The notes below the pieces were generated by a model that saw nothing but the letters and a program-made list of their open reading frames with translations, was not told where the DNA came from and did no database searches. A program made the position numbers and the translations under genes. A stretch of DNA of 64,000 nt from Edaphobacter bradus (GTDB lineage: Bacteria; Acidobacteriota; Terriglobia; Terriglobales; Acidobacteriaceae): positions 62,001 to 126,000 of the forward strand of contig NZ_JAGSYF010000001.1 in assembly GCF_025685645.1 (NCBI RefSeq), given 5' to 3'. Positions 18,235 through 25,926 of this stretch are shown here, in pieces; within the stretch, counting starts at the first letter, position 1, and each line of letters opens with the position of its first letter.

Positions 18235-19557
18235 TTAGACCTTGGGCTCCCAGCCCTTTTCGTACTCGCGATCCCAGTACTTCATAGCCTCGGGGTCGTT
18301 GAGGACGTGGCCATTCTTTGGATCGAGCTTGAGGCCACGGTTGAGCTCCCAGGCGACGTTGGAGAGCTGCAGCATCGTGACGGCCACGTTGCCGACTTCG
18401 ACGGGCGAGTTGAGTTTCTCGCCCTTCTGGATACCGGCGATGAAGTTGGCGAAGTGGAGATCGGTCATGTTGTCGGCGCCAGTAAGATCGGCGGAGCCGT
18501 GGGCAGCGCTGCCGGCCTGGCGCTCGTCGATCTTGTTGCCTTTGAGGTCATAGACCTCGTAGCTGCCGCCATCGACGAATACCGACCCGTTCGTACCTAC
18601 CACGACTGAGCCGCGGTCGCGGTTGTGCTGCTTCATCCCGTTGCAGCACTGTCCCTCCCACGAGATCGTCTTATCGTCGTATTCGAAGCTGGTGACGAGA
18701 GTGTCGTAAAACTGCCAGTCGTCCTTGTACGCATAGCGGCCGCCGGAGGCTGAGACATGATTGGGCAGGTCGACCCCCAGGGCCCAACGGCAGACGTCGA
18801 TCTCGTGAGTGCCGTTGTTGAGCGTCTCGCCCGTACCCCAGTGCTTGAACCAGTGCCAGTTGTAGGGGTGGTAGTTGGACATGTAGGCCTTACGCGGCGC
18901 GGGACCTTGCCAGAGGTCCCAATCGAGTGTGGCGGGAACTGCGACAGGTTTGCCTGTGCCGATGGACTTGCGGGTGTTGCTGTACCAGCCCTTCGAGTAG
19001 TAGGCGCGGCCGATCAGGCCTTCGTGGATCTTGCCGACGATCTCGATGATATGTGGGGCCGAGCGGCGCTGATTTCCCATCTGCACAAGCTTCTTGTACT
19101 TGTCGCGGGCGGCAACCAGCATGACGCCTTCCCCGGGGTTGTGGCTGCAGGGCTTTTCGACGTAGACGTTCTTGCCTGCTTCGAGCCCGGCGATCGCCAT
19201 CGGCGCGTGCCAGTGGTCGGGGGTGGCAATCGTGATGGCATCGACGTCCTTTGAGGCGAGGACCTTGCGAAAGTCTTTGTCCGTGGCGGGCTTGTAGCCG
19301 AGCTTCTGCTCGACCGCTCCAGAGAACTTTTCGAGGATAGGTGTGTCCACGTCGCAGACATGCGTGATGCGTATGTCCTTCTCATTCGCTTTGAGCGAAG
19401 CGAGATGGGCGTAGGCACGACTGTTCAGGCCGACGACGGCGAAGTTGACGCGGTCGTTCGCCCCCATGATCTGGGCATAGCTTTTGGCGGTTGAGCTGAC
19501 GGCTAAGCCTGCAGCGCTTACCGCGAGAGTGTCGAGAAATTCACGTCGGGTTATCAC
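18235..19557 (-). CDS. Tat-exported Gfo/Idh/MocA family oxidoreductase
   Basis: 440 aa. GTG start with AGGAGGAG just upstream. The N-terminus ITRREFLDTLAVSAAGLA is a twin-arginine signal, so the protein is exported folded with its NAD(P) cofactor. The Rossmann region is VNFAVVGLNSRAYAHLASL, then AITIATPDHWHAPMAIAGLE and the family motif VEKPCSHNPGEG, followed by WHWFKHWGTGETLNNGTHEI in the substrate domain. Family members oxidise or epimerise sugars and inositols, and Tat-exported versions are abundant in Acidobacteriota and Planctomycetes; the substrate is unknown. It is transcribed away from the divergent disulfide oxidoreductase at 19786. Confidence 0.9.
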   Translation of the reverse strand: MITRREFLDTLAVSAAGLAVSSTAKSYAQIMGANDRVNFAVVGLNSRAYAHLASLKANEKDIRITHVCDVDTPILEKFSGAVEQKLGYKPATDKDFRKVLASKDVDAITIATPDHWHAPMAIAGLEAGKNVYVEKPCSHNPGEGVMLVAARDKYKKLVQMGNQRRSAPHIIEIVGKIHEGLIGRAYYSKGWYSNTRKSIGTGKPVAVPATLDWDLWQGPAPRKAYMSNYHPYNWHWFKHWGTGETLNNGTHEIDVCRWALGVDLPNHVSASGGRYAYKDDWQFYDTLVTSFEYDDKTISWEGQCCNGMKQHNRDRGSVVVGTNGSVFVDGGSYEVYDLKGNKIDERQAGSAAHGSADLTGADNMTDLHFANFIAGIQKGEKLNSPVEVGNVAVTMLQLSNVAWELNRGLKLDPKNGHVLNDPEAMKYWDREYEKGWEPKV

Positions 19558-19785
19558 GTCTCTCCTCCTGAGGAGTTAGTTCGATCTTTGTCCTAATAGG
19601 GCGGCTGCTTCCCTGAACAAGGGCTTCTACCCGCGCGAAGATAATGTACACGAGCAGCACAACAATTCTCCAGTGCAAAAGCGTTTTTTCAAGGGCAAAG
19701 GGCTGAGCGTATAGTAAATGCGTGTCGGCCCGGATTGCGGTCCCTCCTTCAAAACTACCCTGATTTGAACGCGCTGGAGGTGAAG

Positions 19786-21174
19786 ATGGCGGCGATTGAG
19801 CGTTACGACGTAGTGGTGCTTGGCTGCGGTGAAGCCGGCAAATTTATTGCATGGACGCTGGCCAAAGAGGGCAAGCGGGCAGTGGTGATCGAGCGGAGAT
19901 ATGTGGGCGGGTCGTGCCCGAACATTGCGTGCCTGCCGAGCAAGAATGAGGTTCAGAGCGCGAAGGTGGCGAAGTATCTCCAGCGGAGCAAGGAGTTCGG
20001 GATGGTGGTCGCCGATGGGTGGCGCGTTGATATGGCGGAGGTGTACGCGCGCAAGCGGAAGATGGTTGATGGGTTGATTGAGATGCACCGTGAGAATTTT
20101 GCGAAGAGCGGCGCGGAGCTGCTGATGGGCTCGGGGAAGTTCGTCGGCGAGCGCAGGCTGGAGGTCGCGCTGCAGGCGGGCGGCACTCGCGTGATCGAGG
20201 GAGAGATGGTCTTCCTCAACATGGGGTCACGGGCGCAGCGGATCGAGACGCCAGGGCTGGCGGACGCTGCTCCGCTGACGCATGTTGAGGCGCTTGATCT
20301 GGAGGCTGTGCCTGAGCATCTGATCGTGCTGGGCGGCGGATATGTGGGGCTCGAGCTTGCGCAGGCGATGAGGCGGTTTGGCAGCCGCGTGACGGTGCTG
20401 GAGCGGAGCGCGAGGCTGTTGCCTCGCGAAGATGAAGATGTCTCGGAGGCCCTGCTGCAGTTGTTTCGTGATGAGGGGATCGAGGTTGTGATGAACGCGC
20501 ACGTGGAGCGCGTTGAAGGGCGGTCGGGCGCGAGAGTGAAGGTGTGGCTTGCGGGCGGAGCCGTCCTGGAGGGATCCCATCTCCTCGCGGCTACAGGGCG
20601 AACGCCGAACACAGATGGCATTGGGCTGGATCTCGCCGGAGTGAAGACGACGGCGAAAGGATTCGTGCAGGTGAATGATCGGCTGGAGACGACCGCCGCG
20701 AATGTGTGGGCACTCGGCGATTGTGCGGGGAGCCCTCTCTTTACGCACATTGCGTTCGACGACTTCAGGATTGTGCGGGACAACCTGCACGGAGCAAAGC
20801 GCACGACGACGGGAAGGCTCGTGCCGTCGTGTATGTTCACCGATCCTGAGCTGGCGCGAGTTGGGTTGAATGAGAGCGCGGCGAAGCAGCAGGGAATTGC
20901 GTGCAGGACGGCGAAGATTCCGGCCGTGGCTGTGCTGCGGGCGAGAACGCTTGGTGAGACGAGGGGATTTCTAAAGGTTGTGGTGGGAGCGACTGATGAC
21001 CGCATCCTCGGCTTCACGGCCTTCATCGCAGAAGCAGGTGAGCTACTGCCAACAGTGCAGCTTGCGATGAACGGGGGGGTATCCTATCCCGTGCTGCGGG
21101 AGATGATCTTCACGCACCCGACGATAAGTGAGGCATTTGTGCCGCTGCTCTCTGCAATCCCCAAGCGGGCCTAG
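19786..21174 (+). CDS. FAD-dependent pyridine nucleotide-disulfide oxidoreductase (second copy)
   Basis: 462 aa from the ATG at 19786, chosen because GGAGG lies 5 nt upstream; an earlier in-frame start (19735) has no such site. The FAD loop is VVLGCGEAGKFIA, the redox pair Cys44/Cys49 lies in GGSCPNIACLPSK, then VLGGGYVGLELAQ, WALGDCAGSPLFTH and the C-terminal IFTHPTISEAF. It lacks heavy-metal domains and the terminal Cys pair of true mercuric reductase. It is a paralogue of the protein at 52-1431, with a different residue set between the two cysteines (PNIA against VNTG). Physiological substrate unknown. Confidence 0.87.
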   Translation: MAAIERYDVVVLGCGEAGKFIAWTLAKEGKRAVVIERRYVGGSCPNIACLPSKNEVQSAKVAKYLQRSKEFGMVVADGWRVDMAEVYARKRKMVDGLIEMHRENFAKSGAELLMGSGKFVGERRLEVALQAGGTRVIEGEMVFLNMGSRAQRIETPGLADAAPLTHVEALDLEAVPEHLIVLGGGYVGLELAQAMRRFGSRVTVLERSARLLPREDEDVSEALLQLFRDEGIEVVMNAHVERVEGRSGARVKVWLAGGAVLEGSHLLAATGRTPNTDGIGLDLAGVKTTAKGFVQVNDRLETTAANVWALGDCAGSPLFTHIAFDDFRIVRDNLHGAKRTTTGRLVPSCMFTDPELARVGLNESAAKQQGIACRTAKIPAVAVLRARTLGETRGFLKVVVGATDDRILGFTAFIAEAGELLPTVQLAMNGGVSYPVLREMIFTHPTISEAFVPLLSAIPKRA

Positions 21175-21184
21175 ATGAGCGGAC

Positions 21185-22219
21185 TTAGATGAGCGGACGG
21201 CCTTCGATGCCGAGATCGACGTGGTAGAGAGAGTCGCGTGTGGCGAGTGCGGCGCATCCGTCTTCCAGAAAGGCGAGGCCGACGAGGTTGTTGCCCGAGA
21301 CGGCGAGCGATGCTTCGCGCGCGGGCGTGATGCGGACGATGCCACGCTGGCCGCGCAGGCTGGCTGCCACATAAAGGTTGTCGTCGACGTCGAACGCGAT
21401 GCCTTGCGCACGGCCGAGGCCCTGGTAGAAGACGGTCGTGTCACCGTCCCGGTCGATGGCGTGGACGGCCTGATTGCTGGAGGTCGTTGGCCCGGTGACG
21501 AAGAGGGTGCCCTCGCTGTTGAAGGCGAGATGGTAGGCGGCGATGGAGGGCTCGAGAGTAGCGAAGACGAAGATCTCGCGGTTGGAGTTGATCTTGAAGA
21601 TGGTGCCGGAGCGGTCGCCGACGTAAAGGTTGCCGACGTCGTCAAAGGCGATGCCGGTGGCGATGCCCATGCCTTCGGCGTAGGTGGAGATCTCGCCTAG
21701 CGGAGAGATGCGGTAGACGGTCCCTTCGGCGCGGGAGCTGGCGTAGAGGTAGCCTTCGCGGTCGAAGGCGAGGCCTGTGGGGTTGAGCAGGTCGCGGACG
21801 AAAGGAGTGACCTGAAAGTCGCGCTGGATGCGGAAGATGGAGACGGGAACGGCCTGGCCGCGCCCTCCGGAGAGCGTGGCGAAGACTTGGCCGGTGGCAT
21901 CTACGGCCGGATTAGCGACGGGGTGCAGGTTCTCGGCCATGGGGACGGCGATGCGGACGTGGAGCGGGTTGCTGGCGCTGTCGTTGCGGTGGAGGATGAG
22001 GTCGCCGGAGATGGAACCGTCTGGAACCTGGACAGTGGCCCTCGTGTGGCGGCTGAGTGTGACGGGCGCGAAGGTATCGCCTATTGTCGCGTGGGGGATG
22101 CGGTGGCCGGCAGGATCGAGATGTGAGCCGTGGAGCTCGATGGTGCCGCCGGGCATGGCTGCGGCGGGAGAGAGATGCTCGATGTGCGGGGAGGCGTCGG
22201 TATTGCGAAAGAGGCTCAT
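21185..22219 (-). CDS. NHL-repeat beta-propeller protein with N-terminal IPT/TIG-like domain
   Basis: 344 aa. Residues about 12-90 (IEHLSPAAAMPGGTIELHGS onward) resemble an immunoglobulin-like IPT/TIG fold. The rest holds repeated propeller blades of the form GLAFDREGYLYASSRAEGTV, GIAFDDVGNLYVGDRSGTIF and GIAFDVDDNLYVAASLRGQR, typical of NHL/SMP-30-like propellers. No signal peptide is evident, so the protein is probably cytoplasmic. Such proteins bind ligands or partners, or act as lactonases; no catalytic residues can be assigned. It ends 10 bp from the convergent oxidoreductase stop and follows pgpA on the minus strand. Confidence 0.75.
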   Translation of the reverse strand: MSLFRNTDASPHIEHLSPAAAMPGGTIELHGSHLDPAGHRIPHATIGDTFAPVTLSRHTRATVQVPDGSISGDLILHRNDSASNPLHVRIAVPMAENLHPVANPAVDATGQVFATLSGGRGQAVPVSIFRIQRDFQVTPFVRDLLNPTGLAFDREGYLYASSRAEGTVYRISPLGEISTYAEGMGIATGIAFDDVGNLYVGDRSGTIFKINSNREIFVFATLEPSIAAYHLAFNSEGTLFVTGPTTSSNQAVHAIDRDGDTTVFYQGLGRAQGIAFDVDDNLYVAASLRGQRGIVRITPAREASLAVSGNNLVGLAFLEDGCAALATRDSLYHVDLGIEGRPLI

Positions 22220-22271
22220 GCGCTCCTACTAAGGTATGCGCTGGCGGTGGAGTGTGTAAATGATTTGCTGG

Positions 22272-22781
22272 CTAGAAAAAGAGGTGAGCGATCTGTGCGC
22301 AGAGAAGAGCGAGGAGGCCGGCGGCGACGTCGTCGAGCATGATGCCGGTGCCTTCGGGGAGGCGTTCGAGCTGTCGGATGGGCGGCGGTTTGAGGATGTC
22401 GAAGGCGCGGAAGAGGAGGAGCGAGAGTGCGGCGTGCTTCCAGTCGGCCGGGATTGCGATGAGGGCGATGAGCTGGCCGGCGGCCTCGTCGATGACGACG
22501 TGGCCGGGATCTTTGCGGCCGGATTCGCGGGCGACGATGGTGGCTGCGGGGATGCCGATGAGCGTGACCGCGATGGCTGCGATTGCGGTGCCGATCGCGA
22601 GGGCGACTGGCGAAGGATTGAGCGTGTGTGCGGCTCCGTACCAGAGCAGCAGCGCCGTGATGGAGCCGTAGGTTCCGGGGCCGGGCTTGAGCAGGCCGGA
22701 GCCGAAGAAGGTTCCGAGGGTCCAGGCCCAGAGGGTCTTCTTTTCCGACGGCGGGTGGAGTTGCGTGCCGGAGTTTGCCAC
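22272..22781 (-). CDS. pgpA: Phosphatidylglycerophosphatase A
   Basis: 169 aa membrane phosphatase converting phosphatidylglycerophosphate to phosphatidylglycerol. It has the family's N-terminal FFGSGLLKPGPGTYGSITAL, the central KDPGHVVIDEAAGQLIAL and several hydrophobic segments. The GTG start shares one base with the yacG stop (TAGTG), so translation is coupled to yacG. Confidence 0.93.
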   Translation of the reverse strand: MANSGTQLHPPSEKKTLWAWTLGTFFGSGLLKPGPGTYGSITALLLWYGAAHTLNPSPVALAIGTAIAAIAVTLIGIPAATIVARESGRKDPGHVVIDEAAGQLIALIAIPADWKHAALSLLLFRAFDILKPPPIRQLERLPEGTGIMLDDVAAGLLALLCAQIAHLFF

Positions 22782-23017
22782 TAGTTCACTTCGTCGTCGT
22801 TGTTGGTTTTAGTGCGTTTGGAGCGGGCGAGTTCTTCGAGAAGATCAGGGTCCTGAATTGGTGTGGAAACCTTGTAGTCGCCGCTGGCCCATTTGCCGAG
22901 ATCGATGCGGCGGCAGCGGTCACTGCAGAAAGGGAAGTCTTCGTTCTGTTCGAGAACGAGGGTGCGGCAGGTGGGGCAGCGGAGGGTCTTCGCTTTAGGT
23001 GTGGAGTTCTTTGCCAT
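22781..23017 (-). CDS. yacG: YacG zinc-finger DNA gyrase inhibitor
   Basis: 78 aa. Four cysteines in CPTCRTLVLEQ and FCSDRCRRIDLGKWASGDY match the YacG zinc finger, which in E. coli binds GyrB and blocks DNA binding by gyrase. The C-terminal tail is longer than in many homologues and acidic (TKTNNDDEVN). It is coupled to pgpA by a one-base stop/start overlap. Confidence 0.92.
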   Translation of the reverse strand: MAKNSTPKAKTLRCPTCRTLVLEQNEDFPFCSDRCRRIDLGKWASGDYKVSTPIQDPDLLEELARSKRTKTNNDDEVN

Positions 23018-23133
23018 GACAAGTCCATTTTAATCGTTGTTGTGCAGACGACGCACACCCGAGATTTCGGAAGATAAGAAGCTGGTAGCAGCCAGCGGAT
23101 ATCTTACGTCTAAACAAAGGTGAAGGCCGCCTT

Positions 23134-23928
23134 ATGCTCGTAGCACCGACTCCATGTAGAACGATGAGCTTCTGGTGTAGAACCAGTTTGTTGATGGCCT
23201 TTCTCTTTATTTTGGCCGAAGCATCAAGGGCCTGGCAGCGAAGTTCCGGCGTATCGGAGTTGCAGCCGCTGCCAGCGGGAATTACTTTGCCAGTGCAGAT
23301 GGGGCGAACGCTTCGCGCGGGGAAGACGAAACCCGGAACTGTCTTCGTGGTCAAGACAACGCAACGAGTTCCTGTCTCTGAGACCTCCTATCTCAACAAA
23401 GGCGCCAAAGTTCGCGGCGAGGTCGTGGCGTCAGCCGCCGGAGATGGGACGGCGGCACATCCTTCCATGCTGACGATTCGATTTACTGCGCTGAACTATC
23501 GAGGGAAGACAGTCCCGCTGGTGACGAGGGCAATTGCAATCGCCAATCTTATGGCGGTGGAGTATACGTATGTGCCTGCGACAGGAAGCGCAGACTGCGG
23601 AAACTTCACCGCGACGAACTGGACGACGAGGCAGGTTGGAGGAGATGAAGTATACCGTTCCGGTTGGGTCGGCGATGTGAACGATGTGACGACGCATAAA
23701 GTTGGCAACGCCGACTATTACGGGGTCTACAGCCTGCCGGTAAAGATCGACGGTGAGAAGGTCCCGCTGGCTATGGGGGTCTTCTCGACTACAGCTAAGG
23801 GGCTCTATGCGTACGATCCGGGGGCAACTTTAGAGTCGTCCGGAGGATTGATCACCGTCACGAGTCCAGAGAAGCATCTCGCGATTCGTAATGGGGATAA
23901 CCTTCTGCTTGAGGTTCTTGCCCGATAG
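23134..23928 (+). CDS. Secreted protein of unknown function
   Basis: 264 aa. The N-terminus SFWCRTSLLMAFLFILAEAS is a signal peptide; a downstream ATG at 23164 is an alternative start. The mature part is beta-rich: LPAGITLPVQMGRTLRAGKT, VFVVKTTQRVPVSETSYLNK and GAKVRGEVVAS look like a bounded-variable beta domain seen in secreted or envelope proteins, with AIRNGDNLLLEVLAR at the end. I do not recognise a family. It is a single-gene unit divergent from yacG and convergent with rimO. Confidence 0.7.
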   Translation: MLVAPTPCRTMSFWCRTSLLMAFLFILAEASRAWQRSSGVSELQPLPAGITLPVQMGRTLRAGKTKPGTVFVVKTTQRVPVSETSYLNKGAKVRGEVVASAAGDGTAAHPSMLTIRFTALNYRGKTVPLVTRAIAIANLMAVEYTYVPATGSADCGNFTATNWTTRQVGGDEVYRSGWVGDVNDVTTHKVGNADYYGVYSLPVKIDGEKVPLAMGVFSTTAKGLYAYDPGATLESSGGLITVTSPEKHLAIRNGDNLLLEVLAR

Positions 23929-23944
23929 TAGGAGCCGAACGGCT

Positions 23945-25576
23945 TTACTCGATGATGCGGGCGACGACGTCGTAGTCGTGGGACTCGGTGATCTCGGCGC
24001 GGTAGAAGGTTCCGGGGACTAGCTCTTCGTGGGGGCCGAAGTCGTTGATGAAGACCTTGCCGTCGATCTCGGGGGCGTGGAGAAGCGTGCGGCCCTCCCA
24101 GAGGAGTTCGGTCTCTTCGGATTCGCCTTCGACGAGGAGGTCGATCTCGCGGCCTACCCAGGCGGCCTTGGATTTGGCGCTGATCTTCTGCTGGAGCTTC
24201 ATCAGCTTGTTGCGGCGGGACTGGATAGTGCGTGTGGGGACTTTGAGCTCGTCGGCCAGTTCGAAGGCCTTGGCGCCCTCTTCGTCGGAGTAGGTGAAGA
24301 CGCCGAGCCAGTCGATCTGCGCGGCGGTTATGAAGGCTTCGAGTTCCTTGTAGTCGGCTTCGGTCTCGCCGGGGAAGCCTACGATGAAGCTGGTGCGGAT
24401 GACGATGCCGGGGACGATGCGGCGGGCGCGCTCGATGAGGTTGAGGAAGATCTGCGCGTTGCCTCCGCGCTTCATGCGCTTGAGGACGCTGGCGCTGGCG
24501 TGCTGCAGCGGGACGTCGAGGTACTTGGCGATGTTGTCGTGCTTCGCCATCGTCTCGAGCAGCCGCGTCGTCACCTTGTTGGGATAGGTGTAGAGGAAGC
24601 GAAGCCACCTGAGGCCGGGGAGGGCGGCGAGGGCTTCGAGGAGCTGGGCGAGGCCGTCCTGCAGGCCGAGGTCTTCGCCGTAGCAGGTGGTGTCCTGGCC
24701 GATGAGGGTGATCTCGCGGACACCCTGGGCGATGAGGTTTTCCGCCTCGGCGACGATGGAGGACATGCGGCGCGAGCGGAACTTGCCGCGAAGTTGCGGG
24801 ATGATACAGAAGCTGCAGGGGTGGTCGCAGCCTTCGGCGATCTTGATATAGGCGCTGGCGCGGGGAGTGGAGAGGATGCGCGGGGTGTCGTCGGAGTAGA
24901 GGTACTCGGGGAGCGCGGCGGTGGCTCCGTCCCAGGCGTCGCGGGAGAAGCGGCCTTGTTTTTGGCGGAGGTCGCCTTCGGGGCGGGAGGTTGTTGCCTG
25001 TTCGATCTGGAGCTGTGGTGCGGCGTCTTCAGGGCGCGAGTGCTGGTGGACGGCGCTGTGGGCGCGGGCAGCGAGCGACTGCGGGAGGATGTTGAAGGGC
25101 GAGTTGGGCTGCGACGCGGGTTTGGGGGAGAGGCCGGCGGCGTTGAGGATGGCTTCGAGCTCGCCAGTGCCTACGACGGCGTCGACCTCGGGGATGTTTT
25201 TCTGGATCTCGTCGCGGTAGCGCTCGACGAGGCAGCCGGCGACGATGAGGCGCTGGGCGCGTCCGCCGTTGGCCTGTTTGTGCTGCACCATCTCGAGGAT
25301 GGTGTTGACGGACTCCTGCTTGGCCGAGTCGATGAAGCTGCAGGTGTTGACGACGAGGATCTCGGCGTCTTCGGCGCTGGGGGTGAGTTCGCCGCCGGCG
25401 CTGTGGAGGAGGCCCATCATGACCTCGGAGTCGACGAGGTTCTTGGGGCAGCCGAGGGAGACGAAGCCGATCTTTGGCCTTGCAGGAGCGGCTTCGAGCA
25501 CACCTGTGGTTTCTGTTGTAGCGGGGGGAGTCACAGTCTCATAGTTTACCAGTTCTGTGGCCTGTACGGCTCGCAT
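23945..25576 (-). CDS. rimO: Ribosomal protein S12 methylthiotransferase RimO
   Basis: 543 aa radical-SAM enzyme that adds a methylthio group to an Asp of ribosomal protein S12. It has the N-terminal MTTase domain (LGCPKNLVDSEVM, NTCSFIDSAK and GCLVERYR cysteines for the auxiliary cluster), the radical-SAM motif CDHPCSFCIIPQ, and a C-terminal TRAM domain. The start at 25576 is chosen because GGGAGGGAC lies just upstream; an ATG at 25621 falls inside repeat copy C and would add repeat-encoded residues. Odd: the linker between the two domains is about 65-70 residues longer than in E. coli RimO (SPKPASQPNSPF to PEYLYSDDT), Gln/Ala/Arg-rich and probably disordered. Confidence 0.95.
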   Translation of the reverse strand: MRAVQATELVNYETVTPPATTETTGVLEAAPARPKIGFVSLGCPKNLVDSEVMMGLLHSAGGELTPSAEDAEILVVNTCSFIDSAKQESVNTILEMVQHKQANGGRAQRLIVAGCLVERYRDEIQKNIPEVDAVVGTGELEAILNAAGLSPKPASQPNSPFNILPQSLAARAHSAVHQHSRPEDAAPQLQIEQATTSRPEGDLRQKQGRFSRDAWDGATAALPEYLYSDDTPRILSTPRASAYIKIAEGCDHPCSFCIIPQLRGKFRSRRMSSIVAEAENLIAQGVREITLIGQDTTCYGEDLGLQDGLAQLLEALAALPGLRWLRFLYTYPNKVTTRLLETMAKHDNIAKYLDVPLQHASASVLKRMKRGGNAQIFLNLIERARRIVPGIVIRTSFIVGFPGETEADYKELEAFITAAQIDWLGVFTYSDEEGAKAFELADELKVPTRTIQSRRNKLMKLQQKISAKSKAAWVGREIDLLVEGESEETELLWEGRTLLHAPEIDGKVFINDFGPHEELVPGTFYRAEITESHDYDVVARIIE

Positions 25577-25890
25577 TCGGTCCCTCCCCTCCACCCCGTG
25601 TATTTTGTGCAAAGTACTCATTCGTTGCGAGTTAGGCTTGGACTTCCGGTTGGTCCTGCCGCTAAAGTCCTGTTATTTCGTGCTTGCTTCCCGCAAAGTC
25701 TTCATTTCATAAGAGATAAGGCCGGGCTTTTGTCCCGGCCTTATCTCCTTCTTCAGGTTCTATTTTACGTGATTGAGCGGAACTGTTATGCCACTTTGCC
25801 GTAGTTTATTTTCTTCGCGCAAATGATTGTTTTTGCTTGTGTTGTCGTGATTCTTGAGCTTTGATGCAGGGTGAAAAGACTTGACAAGGG
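25577..25890 (+). repeat. Modular intergenic repeat, copy C
   Basis: C-rich box (CCCTCCCCTCCACC) abutting the rimO start codon, then units TGCAAAGTACTCA (about 25608), CTAAAGTCCTG (about 25661) and CGCAAAGTCTTCA (about 25692). The hairpin has a perfect 14-bp stem GAGATAAGGCCGGG / CCCGGCCTTATCTC at 25713-25747. It is followed by TTCTATTTTA...GAGCGGAACT...TGCCAC (25758-25795) and a TTGACA box at 25881. It fills the whole gap between two co-directional minus-strand genes, so on the minus strand it reads as terminator, then rimO leader and ribosome-binding site. Confidence 0.75.
25713..25747. terminator. Bidirectional hairpin in repeat copy C
   Basis: Perfect 14-bp stem with a 7-nt loop. On the minus strand it follows the M48-like gene stop by about 180 bp and precedes rimO. 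Confidence 0.75.
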
Positions 25891-25926
25891 TCAAGCCTCG
25901 GGAAAACCTCGTCGCGGAACGGGCGG

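Noticed and set aside
24029..25804. 591-residue open frame opposite rimO
   Set aside because: Low-complexity antisense frame; rimO motifs are unambiguous.
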